DNA of 64,000 bases from Pyrus communis (taxonomy: Eukaryota; Streptophyta; Magnoliopsida; Rosales; Rosaceae), in assembly GCF_963583255.1 (NCBI RefSeq), contig NC_084813.1:19865002-19929001 (forward strand). Direction: 5' to 3'. Below the pieces are notes generated by a model that saw only the letters and a program-made list of their open reading frames with translations, did no database searches and was not told the DNA's origin. Below, one piece after another: positions 1 through 10,720 of this stretch (its first letter is position 1; every line of letters starts with the position of its first letter). Position numbers and translations under genes: made by a program.

Positions 1-1468
1 ATAAATAGCTCAGGAGGGATAGAAGGGGGAGAAGAAGGTCCACGAAGCGGAGATGGGATGTTTGCATATTGAGCTATCTTGACTTGCACTTCCACTTTGT
101 CGGGCTTGCAAGGTCAAGAAAACTCGAAAATTCTTCGTGGAGTGTTGAAAAAACAAAAAAATTACATAAAAAGAATAAGCTCAGGAGAGATACCGCCTTG
201 ACGTCTACCACCACATGACTCTCTTTTCTTCTGCTATGCTGCCAACTACTTCACCAGCTGGATCAGCCATGAGAACCATGAAACGTAGTACCAAGGTTCC
301 ATCCACCAATTGAGCCATGGTGAGAGAGAGAGAGAGAGAGAAGATGAAGTAGAAGGGGACGGAGGTATTATAGGGTTGACTAGAACTACTGTTGAACAGT
401 GCCCTGAAGGTATGAAGAATGGGGATACGGATGCGATGATATTTACATCGAGGGAGTGGTCGCAGAATGGAATAAAAACTGATGGGTATAATTGTGGTCT
501 TTAATAGAAGAATATGGTGATGTCGTTTTCAAGCTAAGAACCAAGGAGAGACAATTTGCATATATAATGAGAGTTTGTTTCTTGGGATTCAAAAATCAAA
601 TCAATTTCCTGATTAAGGACTCTTCTGGGCTTTTGTTCTTGTATTTTTGTTTCTAAACAGAAATTTCCACTGATTTCAAGGGCTAATTCTACTGCCACAT
701 CCTAAATTTGTTTTGGACAAACTACTAGTTTTGCCCTTTTACTTGTTAAACTTTTCCTCTATATTGGAATGGACTTTGTTACAGCTCAAGTAATTAAAAA
801 CGTTTATCACTACACTTGAATTGTTGTTTCAAAATATTAAAATAAATAAAAAAAATAAATAAAAAAATAAATTTTATTCTTACAAAACTGAGATGTAATT
901 ATAATTGATCTTGGAAGATAAATTGGAAAAGAACATGATGCAGTGCACGACAGTTAATATGTTCCTGTATTAAACATGTTTTTGGTGGCTTTTCATCTTT
1001 CAAAATCATGTTTTAATTAAATGCCTAGTAACTATAATCCTTAGTATTAAGTTATCTACTAAAAAAGCGCTTTTGGAACCCTAAGTGCTTCTTATGTACT
1101 AAAAATTAATCATCAATTAGTGAATTTATAAATTGGTCGTGTGAGTGAATCCGCGATAGTAGTGTCGAGCAAGCTTCGTTGCTCTTGGTTGAGTGATTCC
1201 CAAGTTACCTATCCTCCGTCTCTTGAAGACCCTTGACTCATCATTTGCTCCTGGTTGAGTGATTTCTAGGTTACCTGTCTCTTTGAGATTCTTGACTTGT
1301 CTTGCATCAGAACATGTAAGAAAAAAAATAAAGAAATAATAAACACATATCTTTTTTAGCTTTTCGCATACTTTTTTTCTTTTTTTAATCTTAGCCGTTG
1401 TTTATATTTGATTTATATAAAAAATAAAAAGTGTGTGAGAAAATCATCTTTCTAAAAAATTTGGTGCA
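1..1468. other. Intergenic DNA, no gene recognised
   Basis: No coding region is convincing here. A 64-codon open frame at 310-504 is dominated at its start by a GA microsatellite (322-341) and resembles no family I know. Around 1190-1310 two imperfect copies of a phrase containing TGGTTGAGTGATT occur about 70 bp apart, which looks like an old local duplication. The rest is AT-rich with A/T runs. Confidence 0.6.
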
Positions 1469-1477
1469 TTTATTTTA

Positions 1478-1633
1478 GGGAACTTTAACGAAAAGCTCTC
1501 GGTACTATTTATTTTAATAAAAAACCACATTTTTACACTAAAAAAATTAATCTTGTTACTATTCACTTTATCTTTTATTTTTTCCTTATTGTTAAAACCT
1601 AAAGTTTTCAAACATTTTTCATTAGTTTTTCTT
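1478..1633. mobile_element. Short MITE, family A, copy 1
   Basis: The element is about 156 bp. It starts GGGAACTTTAACGAAAAGC and its end, reverse-complemented, reads AAGAAAAACTAATGAAAAATG-like, giving imperfect terminal inverted repeats. A 9-bp direct repeat TTTATTTTA flanks it at 1469-1477 and 1633-1641 (the last element base is ambiguous). Two further copies with the same internal phrases (CACATTTTTACACTAAAAAA, ACTATTCACTTTA) lie at 17812-17965 and 18092-18244. Nine-base target duplications suggest a Mutator-type non-autonomous element. The family assignment is inference. Confidence 0.65.
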
Positions 1634-1815
1634 TTATTTTATAGGGTTGGCAACTTGTATCACAGCTAGCCTTGCATTACAAATTTACATGCATGCAGAG
1701 GTAGTAGCTTTGAGTTTGACTGCATAAAACAAAGAAAAGTGGGTTTTGACCATTGAATTTAACTTACTCTTCTCACCATTTCAAGCAAATCTTTGCCGTT
1801 TAATTCAAACCTACA

Positions 1816-1817
<2 letters not shown>

Positions 1818-1850
<33 letters not shown>
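1818..1850. repeat. (CT)n microsatellite
   Basis: A perfect run of CT dinucleotides, about 16 units. No gene is recognised beside it. Overlapping open frames at 1887-2180 have no recognisable domain. Confidence 0.9.
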
Positions 1851-1853
<3 letters not shown>

Positions 1854-2778
1854 TGCTGCTGATACAGGTACAGATGGAGAAAGAACATGAACAAAGCCCA
1901 AGGAGTTTTTAGATACAAATGGGGGTCTCTTCAGCAACCGATACTTTATTTACCGTGCCTTTTGTCCCTCTCTGCAACCTTTCCAAAATCACACAAAACC
2001 AAAAACCCCAAAACCCTAATTCTCATGTCTCACGTAATTATTATACCCTTTGCTGCTTCTGCACTCTCATCAGAGCTGGCCCCTCCTGTGATATTGTTAA
2101 GTCAAGCTCAGATATTATTACACATTTTCAAACGGTTAAATTTCTTTATATTTAATTTAGCTGCAGGTTTGGGTACGTAATTTAACAGTAAACGGGCATT
2201 GGCCAAGTGAATATGTATTGGCCTGCTGACAAATCTCTGGCCATTCCTGGAGGTACAATATATAATTACAGAGATTTATCTTCTGCAACTATTTATTTCA
2301 TACACTCGAGTGCTCCAACCAACCCAACTTGTAGGTGTGTATATCTGATTCAAACCCGTGAAGATTACTCGAAGATCATCATCATGAAACCTTTACGTCA
2401 TACTATGTCACATGCATTGTTGTCACATGAATTGTTGTGGGGGGCCTATATATCTATCTCCTATATATTAACGACATTTTGGTATAAGTATATTTAGGGT
2501 TACCTACATTTGTACATCTTTTAAAACACTGTAGGAAATCCTTTGGGTAATAAGCAACTCAATTTCTTTAAATGAACAGTAACCGTTTGTAATGAACAAT
2601 AACTGTTCAAGTACATTTTTGCCCCTAAACCGCGTAGACAATTCGTATTAAAATTTTTTTATTTTTAATTTTATAAAATAATAAAGATAACTTTATTTTA
2701 ATTTCGGAAAATAATAAAAGATTAGTTAAAAGTATTTGAAAATATTGAAATGTAGTGTAAAATGGAAGAACATGGTTA

Positions 2779-3180
2779 GACCATCTCCAATGGTTGGGCT
2801 AAAAGCCAAATTTTTTAGCCCGGAAAATTTAGCTTTTAGCCCAGAAACAGCTTTTCTGCTCCAACCATTCTAGCCTAAAATTTTAGCCCGGGATTATTAA
2901 AGAATGAATTTAGGCTTTTTTTTTTGTTAAATTAATTTTTTTTTTAAAATAAATATGTAGACTATCGTAAATTAATTTTATGAACATTTTAATCTAAAAA
3001 AATTTTAATTCCGATAAATATTGGGTGGAGTCCACTTCAATTTCTGGGCTAAATTTTGGGGGGAATTTGGCATTGGTTTAGCATTTAGCATTTAGCCCAA
3101 AATTTCCCCTTGGGTTGGAGTGGGTTTGGGGGGAAATTTTGGGGGGTAATTTGGCTTTTAGCCCACCTTTGGAGTTGGTC
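2779..3180. mobile_element. PIF/Harbinger (Tourist-like) MITE
   Basis: This 402-bp element is flanked by TTA on both sides (2776-2778 and 3181-3183), the target duplication typical of PIF/Harbinger. The left end begins GACCATCTCCAATGGTTGGG and the right end, reverse-complemented, begins GACCAACTCCAAAGGTGGG. Both continue into GCTAAAAGCCAAA. There is no coding capacity. The interior is AT-rich with G-rich runs near the right end (TTTGGGGGGAAATTTT). Confidence 0.85.
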
Positions 3181-3954
3181 TTAGGTATTATGGAAAAATA
3201 ATATTATAAATTTTTATATTTTTAATTAGCTTTTTATAATTTTTTTATAATTTCTATAATTTTTTAATAATTTAAGTTGTGACTGACGTCAGCCTTACGC
3301 CACATAGGCAAGGCATTGGACACGATTATTGCTTGACTTCTCCATCGGGCTCGTCTTGGGTCCAATTGCCCGAGTGGGCTGGGGTGTTTTGGGGAGGGGG
3401 GAGAGTGGATTGGGTTGCCTATCCCCAAGGCAATAAGCAATGGTGGAATTGCTTTTAGTTTTGAGTTGGGTTTCAAAATAGATTAGGTTTCAATATTTTT
3501 TATAACGCACTTTTGAGGTTTTAAAAATTGTATCGTTTAATCCATTTTATTTGTTTGAATGTCTTATGTTAATTGGAGTCATGTCACAGTTTTTAGGCTC
3601 CGTAGAAGCCACACCTACACAATTTGGACGTAGTGTCTAGCAATTGGTTGTCATCTTGATACATAAAGCATTAATTGATTAAGGAGAAGTTGAAGCTCCA
3701 TGATGATCAGTGTTCTACACCACGTTAGCTCATTAATGGGGCTCGCACTTGCCACGCATGTCATCAATTTAATGAAGGACTAGACAGTCATAAACTCGAA
3801 CATACGATTTCAAAATCATATGGAGCCATATGAGAAAATTAAAACTACCTTATTCATTTTAAAAATTAGTCCAAAATTGAAGGTTGTGAAATGTAATTAG
3901 CTCAATATTATATTGTGCTCAATGGAGCATAGCATGATCAATTATGTAATCATA

Positions 3955-4045
3955 ATGGGTCACTTAGTACAACGGGCTAGTAGTATTCTTCTTCACTTGT
4001 GAGTGAGAGGTCTTATGTGAAATCTCGTCCCCGAATTTCACTATT
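3955..4045 (+). mobile_element. SINE-like fragment
   Basis: The stretch from GGGTCACTTAGTACAACGGG through CTTCACTTGTGAGTGAGAGG and a box-B-like GTGAAATCTCGTCCCC resembles the 5' end of a tRNA-derived short interspersed repeat common in apple-tribe genomes. That family link is from memory, not a search. It appears to be related to the minus-strand pieces near 36919 and 53130. It is truncated and runs into unrelated sequence. Confidence 0.4.
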
Positions 4046-6610
4046 TAAAATTACGTATTTCGTATTCTTAGTTTTGACGCGTTTATAATTACAGCGTATA
4101 GTTTTTTTCGATAAGTAAAAGGACGAAAACGCCCTTAATGAACTAAACGGACTTTCCGAGGACGTAGTTAATTCCTATATGTTTTGTGACTTTTATTTAC
4201 ATATTTAGACAGAGCTCAACCTCACGAGCACGTAGGCGAAAACCGTTCACCAAACGGAGCTTAGAATGAGATATAAACTAGCAAAGACAGGGGTGAAATG
4301 GTCATTTAAACATTATCTGGAAGGATCCAGATTTGCTAGAGCAATGATCTGTGGGGCCACATGTGTGGCTATGATAAGAAGAAGAGAAGAGAAATGATGG
4401 AATGGAGAGAGAGAGGGCTGCCTAATGAGGAAAGAAAGAAATTAGGGAAGGGAGAGAAAAGAGAAGTATTGGATCCCTTAACCTGTTTCCTGTACGACCT
4501 AACCTGACTCCCACCATGTTTTTCGACGCCTTTTCAAGCTGTTTTTCCATCAATTTGTGGCCACCCATCACCTGGAAGCAACTAAGCATCAACTCTTCTT
4601 CCATTTCCACCCAAAACCCGAGTTGATTTGTTGTCTTTTCGTGAAAATCAAAGTCGAGGGCTTCGTGGATGCAGGCAACAAATCTGCCATTTTTGAAAGG
4701 TTTTCCGTGACCATCACCACCCTCAGGCATCTCTTAAGTCCAGGAACATAGCCTAAACAAGTTTGGGGGTGGCGGAGCTGCGAATTCAACGAATCGAGGA
4801 ACACCCATTTCTAGGGTTTCCAACAGATCGAGGATGATTTCAGGTGTTTCCCTACTGAATTGGATTTCGGCCCAAGTAGTTCTTCCCTTTGTTGTGCTTT
4901 ACAATCCTGTAAAATTTGGTAAATTTTGGAGTTCGTCGAAAAATTGGGTTTTGATTTGTCGGAAACCACTGCATGCGGCGACGCGTGACCAATGGGCCAA
5001 CTTTATCTTTCTAGGCTAAATTCAATACCCTGATTTCATATGTGACATCCGATTGATGAAATCCCGTCGTTGAACATATTTTTGTTAGAGACCACCACTT
5101 GATCATTATAAAAATCGAGGATCCAACTATTAGATCGTTACCAAATTTTAATATGTTATTATATGTAATATTTGAGGACAATAGAAAGTAACGGATCAGG
5201 AATCCGACGTACAGATCTTGATGAATTGAATTTTTAAGTTTGTAAAACTAATTGTTAACCGCTACCTAATTCAAGCAATTGGCGGAGATATGACTGTCGA
5301 ATCGTTCCGAAATTATAGGATATTGTTCTAGAAGATAAATGAGACTCTTGGGTATTACGGATTGGGAATTTGTGGATGGATATTTCGGATCAAATCACGT
5401 AGGGTTTTGGACCCCACCGTTGACTGAGAGTTGACTTTTGGTCAACATCTCTCGAATCATTTTAAATACTAAAATTAGTACTTCTAGAAACTAAGTGAAG
5501 TCTAGGGGGTCTACATTGGTTAGTAAGTGACTTTAATATATGTGATATGGTTATTACCCTGTTTTCGTATTTAGTATTCTTTGTGGACATGACTTGGTTT
5601 TCTTAAATGTGATTTCTATTAAAATGTATTTTTATATTTAACCATCGATCTATTGTTATGAAATGTGATACGATTTGTGGATTGAAAATATTTGTGAAAT
5701 GCGAGGGCCAGTAGTGGACCGTTAACCCATTGTCATAGGGATTTGTTTGCTTCGATATTGTTTCATTTCTCGCTTCGTTGACCCGTTCTAAATTTGGTAC
5801 TTGTGCTTTGTTTCATTTTGTTAAGCCTTTGTAAATTGTGCACTTGATTCATGTTTTGTTTCTTCGAGCAGTTGTTATGTTTCTTGGAATTCCACTAGGT
5901 TCCGTTGAGTGTTCCGGAATTCGGTTCTGCTGGGGTTCCGTTGAGTGGTTCAGTTCCCTGCTCCGTTTGGATTCCATTGAGTGGTCCAGAATCCCTCATG
6001 CTCTACGATTCCTTTGAGTGGTCTGGAATCGTATCTTGCCTTAGATTTCGTTAAGTGGTCCGGAATCGTATTCATTCAAATTTTGTTAAGAGGTTTGGAA
6101 TCCCTTTTACTCTGCGATTCCGTTGAGTGGTCCGGAATCCCGCTTGGTATTTTGGTTCCGTTGAGTGGTCCAAAACCCGATGTTATTGGATTTCGTTGAG
6201 TGGTTTGAAATCACATTCTTCAGAGATGTAGGCTTCGACCGATTTGTGTTGCTCTAGCCTTGTATTTTGGTGTCTTGTATGTGTTATTGATTGATGTGAT
6301 TGTGGAATGGTGTTGGAAAGCACATGTGTAGTGTTGGTACTCTATGTTTTTTTTGCTAGAAAGTGTTTTACGAAAAGTTCAGAGTTTAACAAATGGTAAA
6401 CTACGAATGGCTTGATCCTTATTTAGGTTATATAGGTAGTCTAATGGGGAGGTTAGATGTAACCATAAAGTATACAAAAAATTACTATGCAATCTGAATC
6501 TTGAGTTGTGCTTTGTCCATATCTCGAAGGTGAGGTATGTTAGATAGACGGGTACATGGTGACGTCACGTGTTGATCATGGACGTATGTCAGGATCGGGA
6601 CGTAAAAAAC
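4046..6610. mobile_element. Non-coding retroelement-like remnant
   Basis: This long stretch has no convincing gene. Open frames at 4422-4751 and 5981-6199 match no domain. It contains a degenerate minisatellite (5897-6213) and ends in a phrase (GTGACGTCACGTGTTGATCA, then ATCGGGACGTAAA, 6559-6606) that resembles the 3' part of long terminal repeats of large non-autonomous retroelements in Rosaceae. No matching second LTR, primer binding site or polypurine tract was found, so a solo or truncated LTR-type remnant is only a suggestion. Confidence 0.35.
5897..6213 (+). repeat. Degenerate minisatellite with hairpin units
   Basis: Nine diverged tandem units with a 35-38 bp period are visible, at about 5904, 5940, 5976, 6013, 6050, 6085, 6122, 6160 and 6195 (position of the GTTGAG-like core). 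The best-kept core is GATTCCGTTGAGTGGTCC followed by GGAATC. Its ends GATTCC and GGAATC are reverse complements, so each unit can fold into a 6-bp stem with a 12-base loop. Several units keep the pairing although both arms vary. Confidence 0.8.
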
Positions 6611-6838
6611 AAAAATACAAAAACCTAGACTAAAGACAAATTAAGTAATCATAAAGAACAAAGATAGTCATTGATTGGACTTTTAGTATTCTCAAATAAT
6701 CAAAAGCGTACTTTTGTGTTGAATTCAATCCCATATACTATATATATCTATGGAGCTAGCATTGTGTGCAAACAAGGTTCTAGAAAACGTTAGGTGTTAG
6801 TCGGGTGGCAAGCTGGGGTCTAGCGCCTAGGTGGCTAA

Positions 6839-9308
6839 GGCCAACTCCAACCGAAGGGTCCAGAAGGCCGAAAGTAGCCTGAAAACCGTCCTCAACAGAG
6901 GGCTAGGCCAGAGAGCTTGTGGGCCCCATGGAATCTGAAAGGGCCAAAGGGCTGGCCCAATCCGGCCAGCCAGCCAGCCCTAGGCTGGCCAGAAATTTAA
7001 GAATTGTTGTTGGATATAACCGACATCATTGTTATTAATCCTGTCAGTTATATCCGACATAAATTCTTAAACAAATTTTTAAATCCAATGGGTAGCTGAC
7101 GTCAGCTAGTCGTTATTTTTTATTTTTTATTTTTTTTTACAAAATTTTTTTCCCATAGCTTTTATTTTTTTTTCTATAACTTCTATTTTACAAAATTTGT
7201 TTCATATTTTTTTTAAGTTCTTTTTTTTTTCCTATAACTTTTATTTTACAAAATTTGTTGCATATTCTTTTTTTAAATTCCATTTTTTTTCCAATAAATT
7301 CTATTTTACAAAATTTGTTTCATATTGTTTTGAAATTCTATTTTTTTTCTATAACTTCCTAAGCCATTATACAACATTAAATTAAATTAAGTAACATGAA
7401 ACAACATTAAACAATATGAAACAACATTAAATATCATTAAGGAAAATAAAAATTATACAACATAAAAAAAATATTTAACAACATGAAACTTAAACAACAT
7501 TTTAAAAAACGTTTAACAACATAAAACTTAAATGCCTACTCCATGCTTCTTTTGGCCCATGGATGTGCAACAAGATCCTATTCTAGATACGTTTGTGGCA
7601 CAGGAACGTATCATTCTATAGTGCCTCATGTACTCATTTATAGAGATACTACCAATTCTTGGATTGAAAGGAAAATTCGGCCTATCATATACTTTTGCAC
7701 GAGCCCTTCTTGACCTATTTGGATCTTCTTGGTCGTCATCGGACTCTCCATCAGTATACCTATCTCGCTTATCCTCCACTATCATATTGTGTAATAAGAT
7801 GCAACACATCATGATGGAGTCCAAATTTTCTCAACTCCACCCTCTTACCGGTTCGTTGATGATCTTTCATCGTGCTTGTAAAATACTGAAAGCTCTCTCA
7901 ACATCTTTCTGGTATGCCTCTTGGTGTAAGGTAAACAACTTTTCCGCGTCATTCCTAGGGTTTGGAATTGCTTGGACAAGTGTCGCCCACTTTGGGTAAA
8001 TGACATTTGCCAAGTAATACCTCATATTGTATTGACGGTCGTTGATGTAGTAGTCAAGTTGAGGTGCTTTAACCTTCATCAGGCGATTGAAGAGGGGTGA
8101 ATGCTTGAGAACTGTAATGTCATTTTGGAATCCAAGGACTCCAAAGAAAGCATGCCAGATCCATGTGTCATATGAAGCAACCGCCTCTGACACAACAGTT
8201 GGTTTTCTCAACCTTCCGCTAAAGCCTCCTTGCCATCTGGTGAGACAATTCTTCCAATCCCAGCGCATGCAGTCTAATGACCCTTTCATGCTCGGAAACC
8301 CACGGTCTTCAGCTTTGCGAAGAAGCTGATTCAGATCTTCTTGATTTGGCTCGTGGAGGTACTCCTCTTTGTAAACCTGAACAATTGTGTTACATAATTG
8401 TTCAAGAGTATCAAGGCATGAAAACTCAAACATACCATGGGTTTCATTCATCGAATTAGCTAGGGAGCCATAAGCCATCATTCAAATTGCAATAGTAACC
8501 TTCTGATGAGGTGAGAAACCAGGAAGGCCTGCTCTGTCCCGCATTTGTTGAAATATGGATTAACCTGCTGGACATCACAAAGTAAACGCTTGAAGACATT
8601 ACGCCTCATCCGGAAGCGACGTCTGAAATCCTCTTCTGTGTACACCGAGTTAGGGTTGAAGTAGTTGTTCATCAGATTGGCATGCATCATCGCTCTATCT
8701 CGTGGTTTGTAAGAGTGACCATGAACAGAGCCACCCCATTGAGGTTGTTCCTTAGTTGGCTGACACACCATGGCCGCAGCCATGGCTATTGCTCTGTTGT
8801 GTTTGTTGCGCCTTACTTAAACTTCTTCATCAGACTCCTCATCTTTTTGTCTCATTTGCACCCATTTTTCTTCCAATTTGGAATTGGATAAGGACCCCCA
8901 ATTAGAATCCGAAAAGGATCCAAAGTTGGAATTCATTGCAAACTTGAATTGAAAGAGATTGAATTGAAATAGATTGAATTCAAAGTTGTGTGAATTATAA
9001 CCCAATATCCGACCTATTTATAGCAAAAAAAAAATTCAAATCCAACGGCTAGCTAACGTCACTTAGTCGTTGGATTTGAATTTCAGTTGTAGTTTTTAAA
9101 TAATAAATTATGTTTGGCCCTATGGCCCTTTGGCGCTCGGTTGGAGACGGTTTTTTTGTGACAGGGCTAAAACTAGCCATATGACCCTTTGACCCTCGGT
9201 TGGAGATGAAAGAAAATATAGCCCTGTACTATTCATAAAAATATTAATTTCTTGGAAGGCCAGAGGGCTAAAACGAGCCCTCTGGCCAGCCCTTGGTTGG
9301 AGATGGCT
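6839..9308 (-). mobile_element. PIF/Harbinger DNA transposon
   Basis: The 2.47 kb element has TAA at 6836-6838 and 9309-9311, the expected 3-bp target duplication. The left terminus GGCCAACTCCAACCGAAGGG pairs with the right terminus, which read in reverse is AGCCATCTCCAACCAAGGG. Subterminal GCCCTCTGGCC/GGGCTGGCC phrases recur at both ends. It carries a disabled minus-strand transposase gene. The Myb-like second ORF usual in this superfamily was not found, which suggests an internally reduced or decayed copy. Confidence 0.85.
7528..8943 (-). pseudogene. Harbinger transposase pseudogene (HARBI1-like DDE nuclease)
   Basis: Reading on the minus strand, an acidic N-terminus (from about 8943, MNSNFGSFSD) leads to NPNSVYTEEDFRRRFRM (about 8620) and then the DDE nuclease core. 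The three acidic residues of the family are visible: D in GSLDCMRW, D in NDITVL and E in KDVERAF. The C-terminal CCILLHNMIVED motif is also present. The gene is broken by an in-frame TAA at 8817, a frameshift near 8553 (the frame changes between NPYF and the following residues), a TGA near 8480, and two stops between 7825 and 7866. It therefore cannot make a full protein, although the catalytic positions survive. The family role is cutting and joining transposon ends with a TAA/TTA target. Confidence 0.85.
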
Positions 9309-9748
9309 TAAGCGAAGCTTAGGCGGGGGCCTAGGTGAACTAGGTGGATTGAAGTAAATTATTATATATTGTATAAATAGGTGTCTATTTATTTACTTAA
9401 CACATAATTGTATTAAGATGCATAAATTGCAAAACAAAATTACATGTAGATTATAAAGTATTAGAAAATATTTAAAACATGGGGAACAAACATATAATGA
9501 GTACTCATCCAAGTATTTGACAAGTCTCTTACATTTTATTGAAAAAATAAAATGGAAAATGAAAGTTATCAATTTTCTATTGATGTGAGAGTTGCAATTT
9601 AGAAAGGTGCCTAGGCGGGTCTTGGGTGGCCTAGGCAGGTAGCGGGTCTAAGCGCACTTTCTAAATTTTCAAATGCTTGGAGGCTAATCAGAAGGGGGTG
9701 GCCAGTCGCCTAACATCTAGGCGACCCTAGGCAGAGATTTTTAAAACA

Positions 9749-10503
9749 GTGTATGCATGTGAGGTGTTAGTTGGGAGTCCTAGAAACAACGGCAACTACA
9801 CGAGAAGTTAACACTCATAAGTCCATGATGGATTCCTGCAAGAAAATATCTTTCATAAGTTCGATGCTTAAACTCAAATATTTATAAGCGGAAGAGTAAT
9901 GCTAGGATCCGAAGGAAACTACATTTTCTTTAGTGAAAATATTTGCAACAAAAGCAGTCCCATAAAATCTTTAAATTATATCCAAATAGTAGTATCAAGA
10001 AATTTCGTAATGATATTTAAGAACGACATGATTATGTCGATAATGAATCTCATATAGATGGGAGAAAGGACGAGTTATAAGGACTTATAAGTAAGTTGAA
10101 CTACTCCTCATATTACCAAATGGTTTTATAGTGAAAACTCAACTTTTTTCACGCTATCAGAGCATGTTGGCCTTGCAAAGACTTATAAGAAGTTGAGCTA
10201 CTCCCCAAATTACCGATTGATTTTATGATGGAACCCAACTATCTTTAAATCAAACCTAAAACGTTAGCATTATGGCATTATGCTTAGGTTGGAAATATGA
10301 GGAGTCTGTCCTTATGCTACTTATTGGGTGAATTTTTAGGGTTGGTCCTAGATGCATGGTTTCTGAATAATTCCATGTAAAAACTATTCGTGGTTTGTGA
10401 GGAATTTGACAAACCAATCAAGTTTGCAATGGGCCCCTGCCAGTGTCAACAATCCAAGACCAAGGATCTGTGTAGGCTGTCTTCCAAGGTGGGCCTGATA
10501 GAA
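9749..10503. other. Intergenic DNA with LTR-like repeat phrases
   Basis: Two related phrases, GACTTATAAGTAAGTTGAAC (about 10080) and GACTTATAAGAAGTTGAGC (about 10181), each followed by CTACTCC..ATTACC and TTTTAT, lie on either side of CTATCAGAGCATG. They look like diverged remnants of a copia-type LTR next to its primer binding site. A third shorter piece is near 11853. No coding capacity was found. Confidence 0.4.
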
Positions 10504-10511
10504 ACAATAAT

Positions 10512-10712
10512 CGGGAAAGAGATTTTCTTCGGATCTCTTCTACCAAAATCACCGGATTAAATGATCCGAACCTTTGAAATTTCATCTAACGGTAAAAAAT
10601 TATTATAGTTTTTAAGGGATCAAAACAGGTGGGCTGTTGGATGAAATTTCAAAGGCTCGGATCACTTGATCCGATGACCTTGGTGAAAGAGATCCAGAGA
10701 GAATCTCTTTCC
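10512..10712. mobile_element. MITE with long inverted repeats, hAT-like
   Basis: About 201 bp, flanked by the 8-bp direct repeat ACAATAAT (10504-10511 and 10713-10720), as expected for hAT. The inverted arms are roughly 75 bp. The left arm reads GGAAAGAGATTTTCTTCGGA, then CCGGATTAAATGATCCG and CCTTTGAAATTTCATC. The right arm, reversed, reads GGAAAGAGATTCTCTCTGGA, then ATCGGATCAAGTGATCCG and CCTTTGAAATTTCATC. It has almost no unpaired interior, so a transcript would fold into one long hairpin. Confidence 0.8.
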
Positions 10713-10720
10713 ACAATAAT

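Larger units (their letters stand above)
6775..9748. mobile_element. Repeat split by a nested Harbinger element
   Basis: Outside the Harbinger element, the left arm (6775-6835: TTCTAGAAAACGTTAGGTG, GCGCCTAGGTGGC) and the right arm (9312-9748: GGTGCCTAGGCGGG, TAACATCTAGGCGACC, TTTTTAAAACAGTG) share CCTAGGCG-rich and GTTAGGTGTTAG-like phrases in inverted orientation. They look like one transposon into which the Harbinger element inserted. No clean target duplication was seen at the outer ends, so the boundaries and class are uncertain. Confidence 0.4.

Noticed and set aside
310..504. 64-codon frame beginning with an Arg-Glu repeat
   Set aside because: The start is a translated GA microsatellite, and the rest has no family resemblance.
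1887..2180. Two overlapping small frames
   Set aside because: No domain is visible and the frames compete with each other. No supporting promoter or splice context was found.
5897..6213. CRISPR-like array
   Set aside because: Repeats are degenerate with no unique spacers of constant length, and the host is a plant. A minisatellite is the right description.
7197..7385. Phe/Tyr-rich frame
   Set aside because: It is a translation of T-rich DNA inside the Harbinger element.
6775..9748. Outer target-site duplication GTGTGCAA/GTGTATGC
   Set aside because: The two 8-mers do not match well and do not abut the inferred ends symmetrically.
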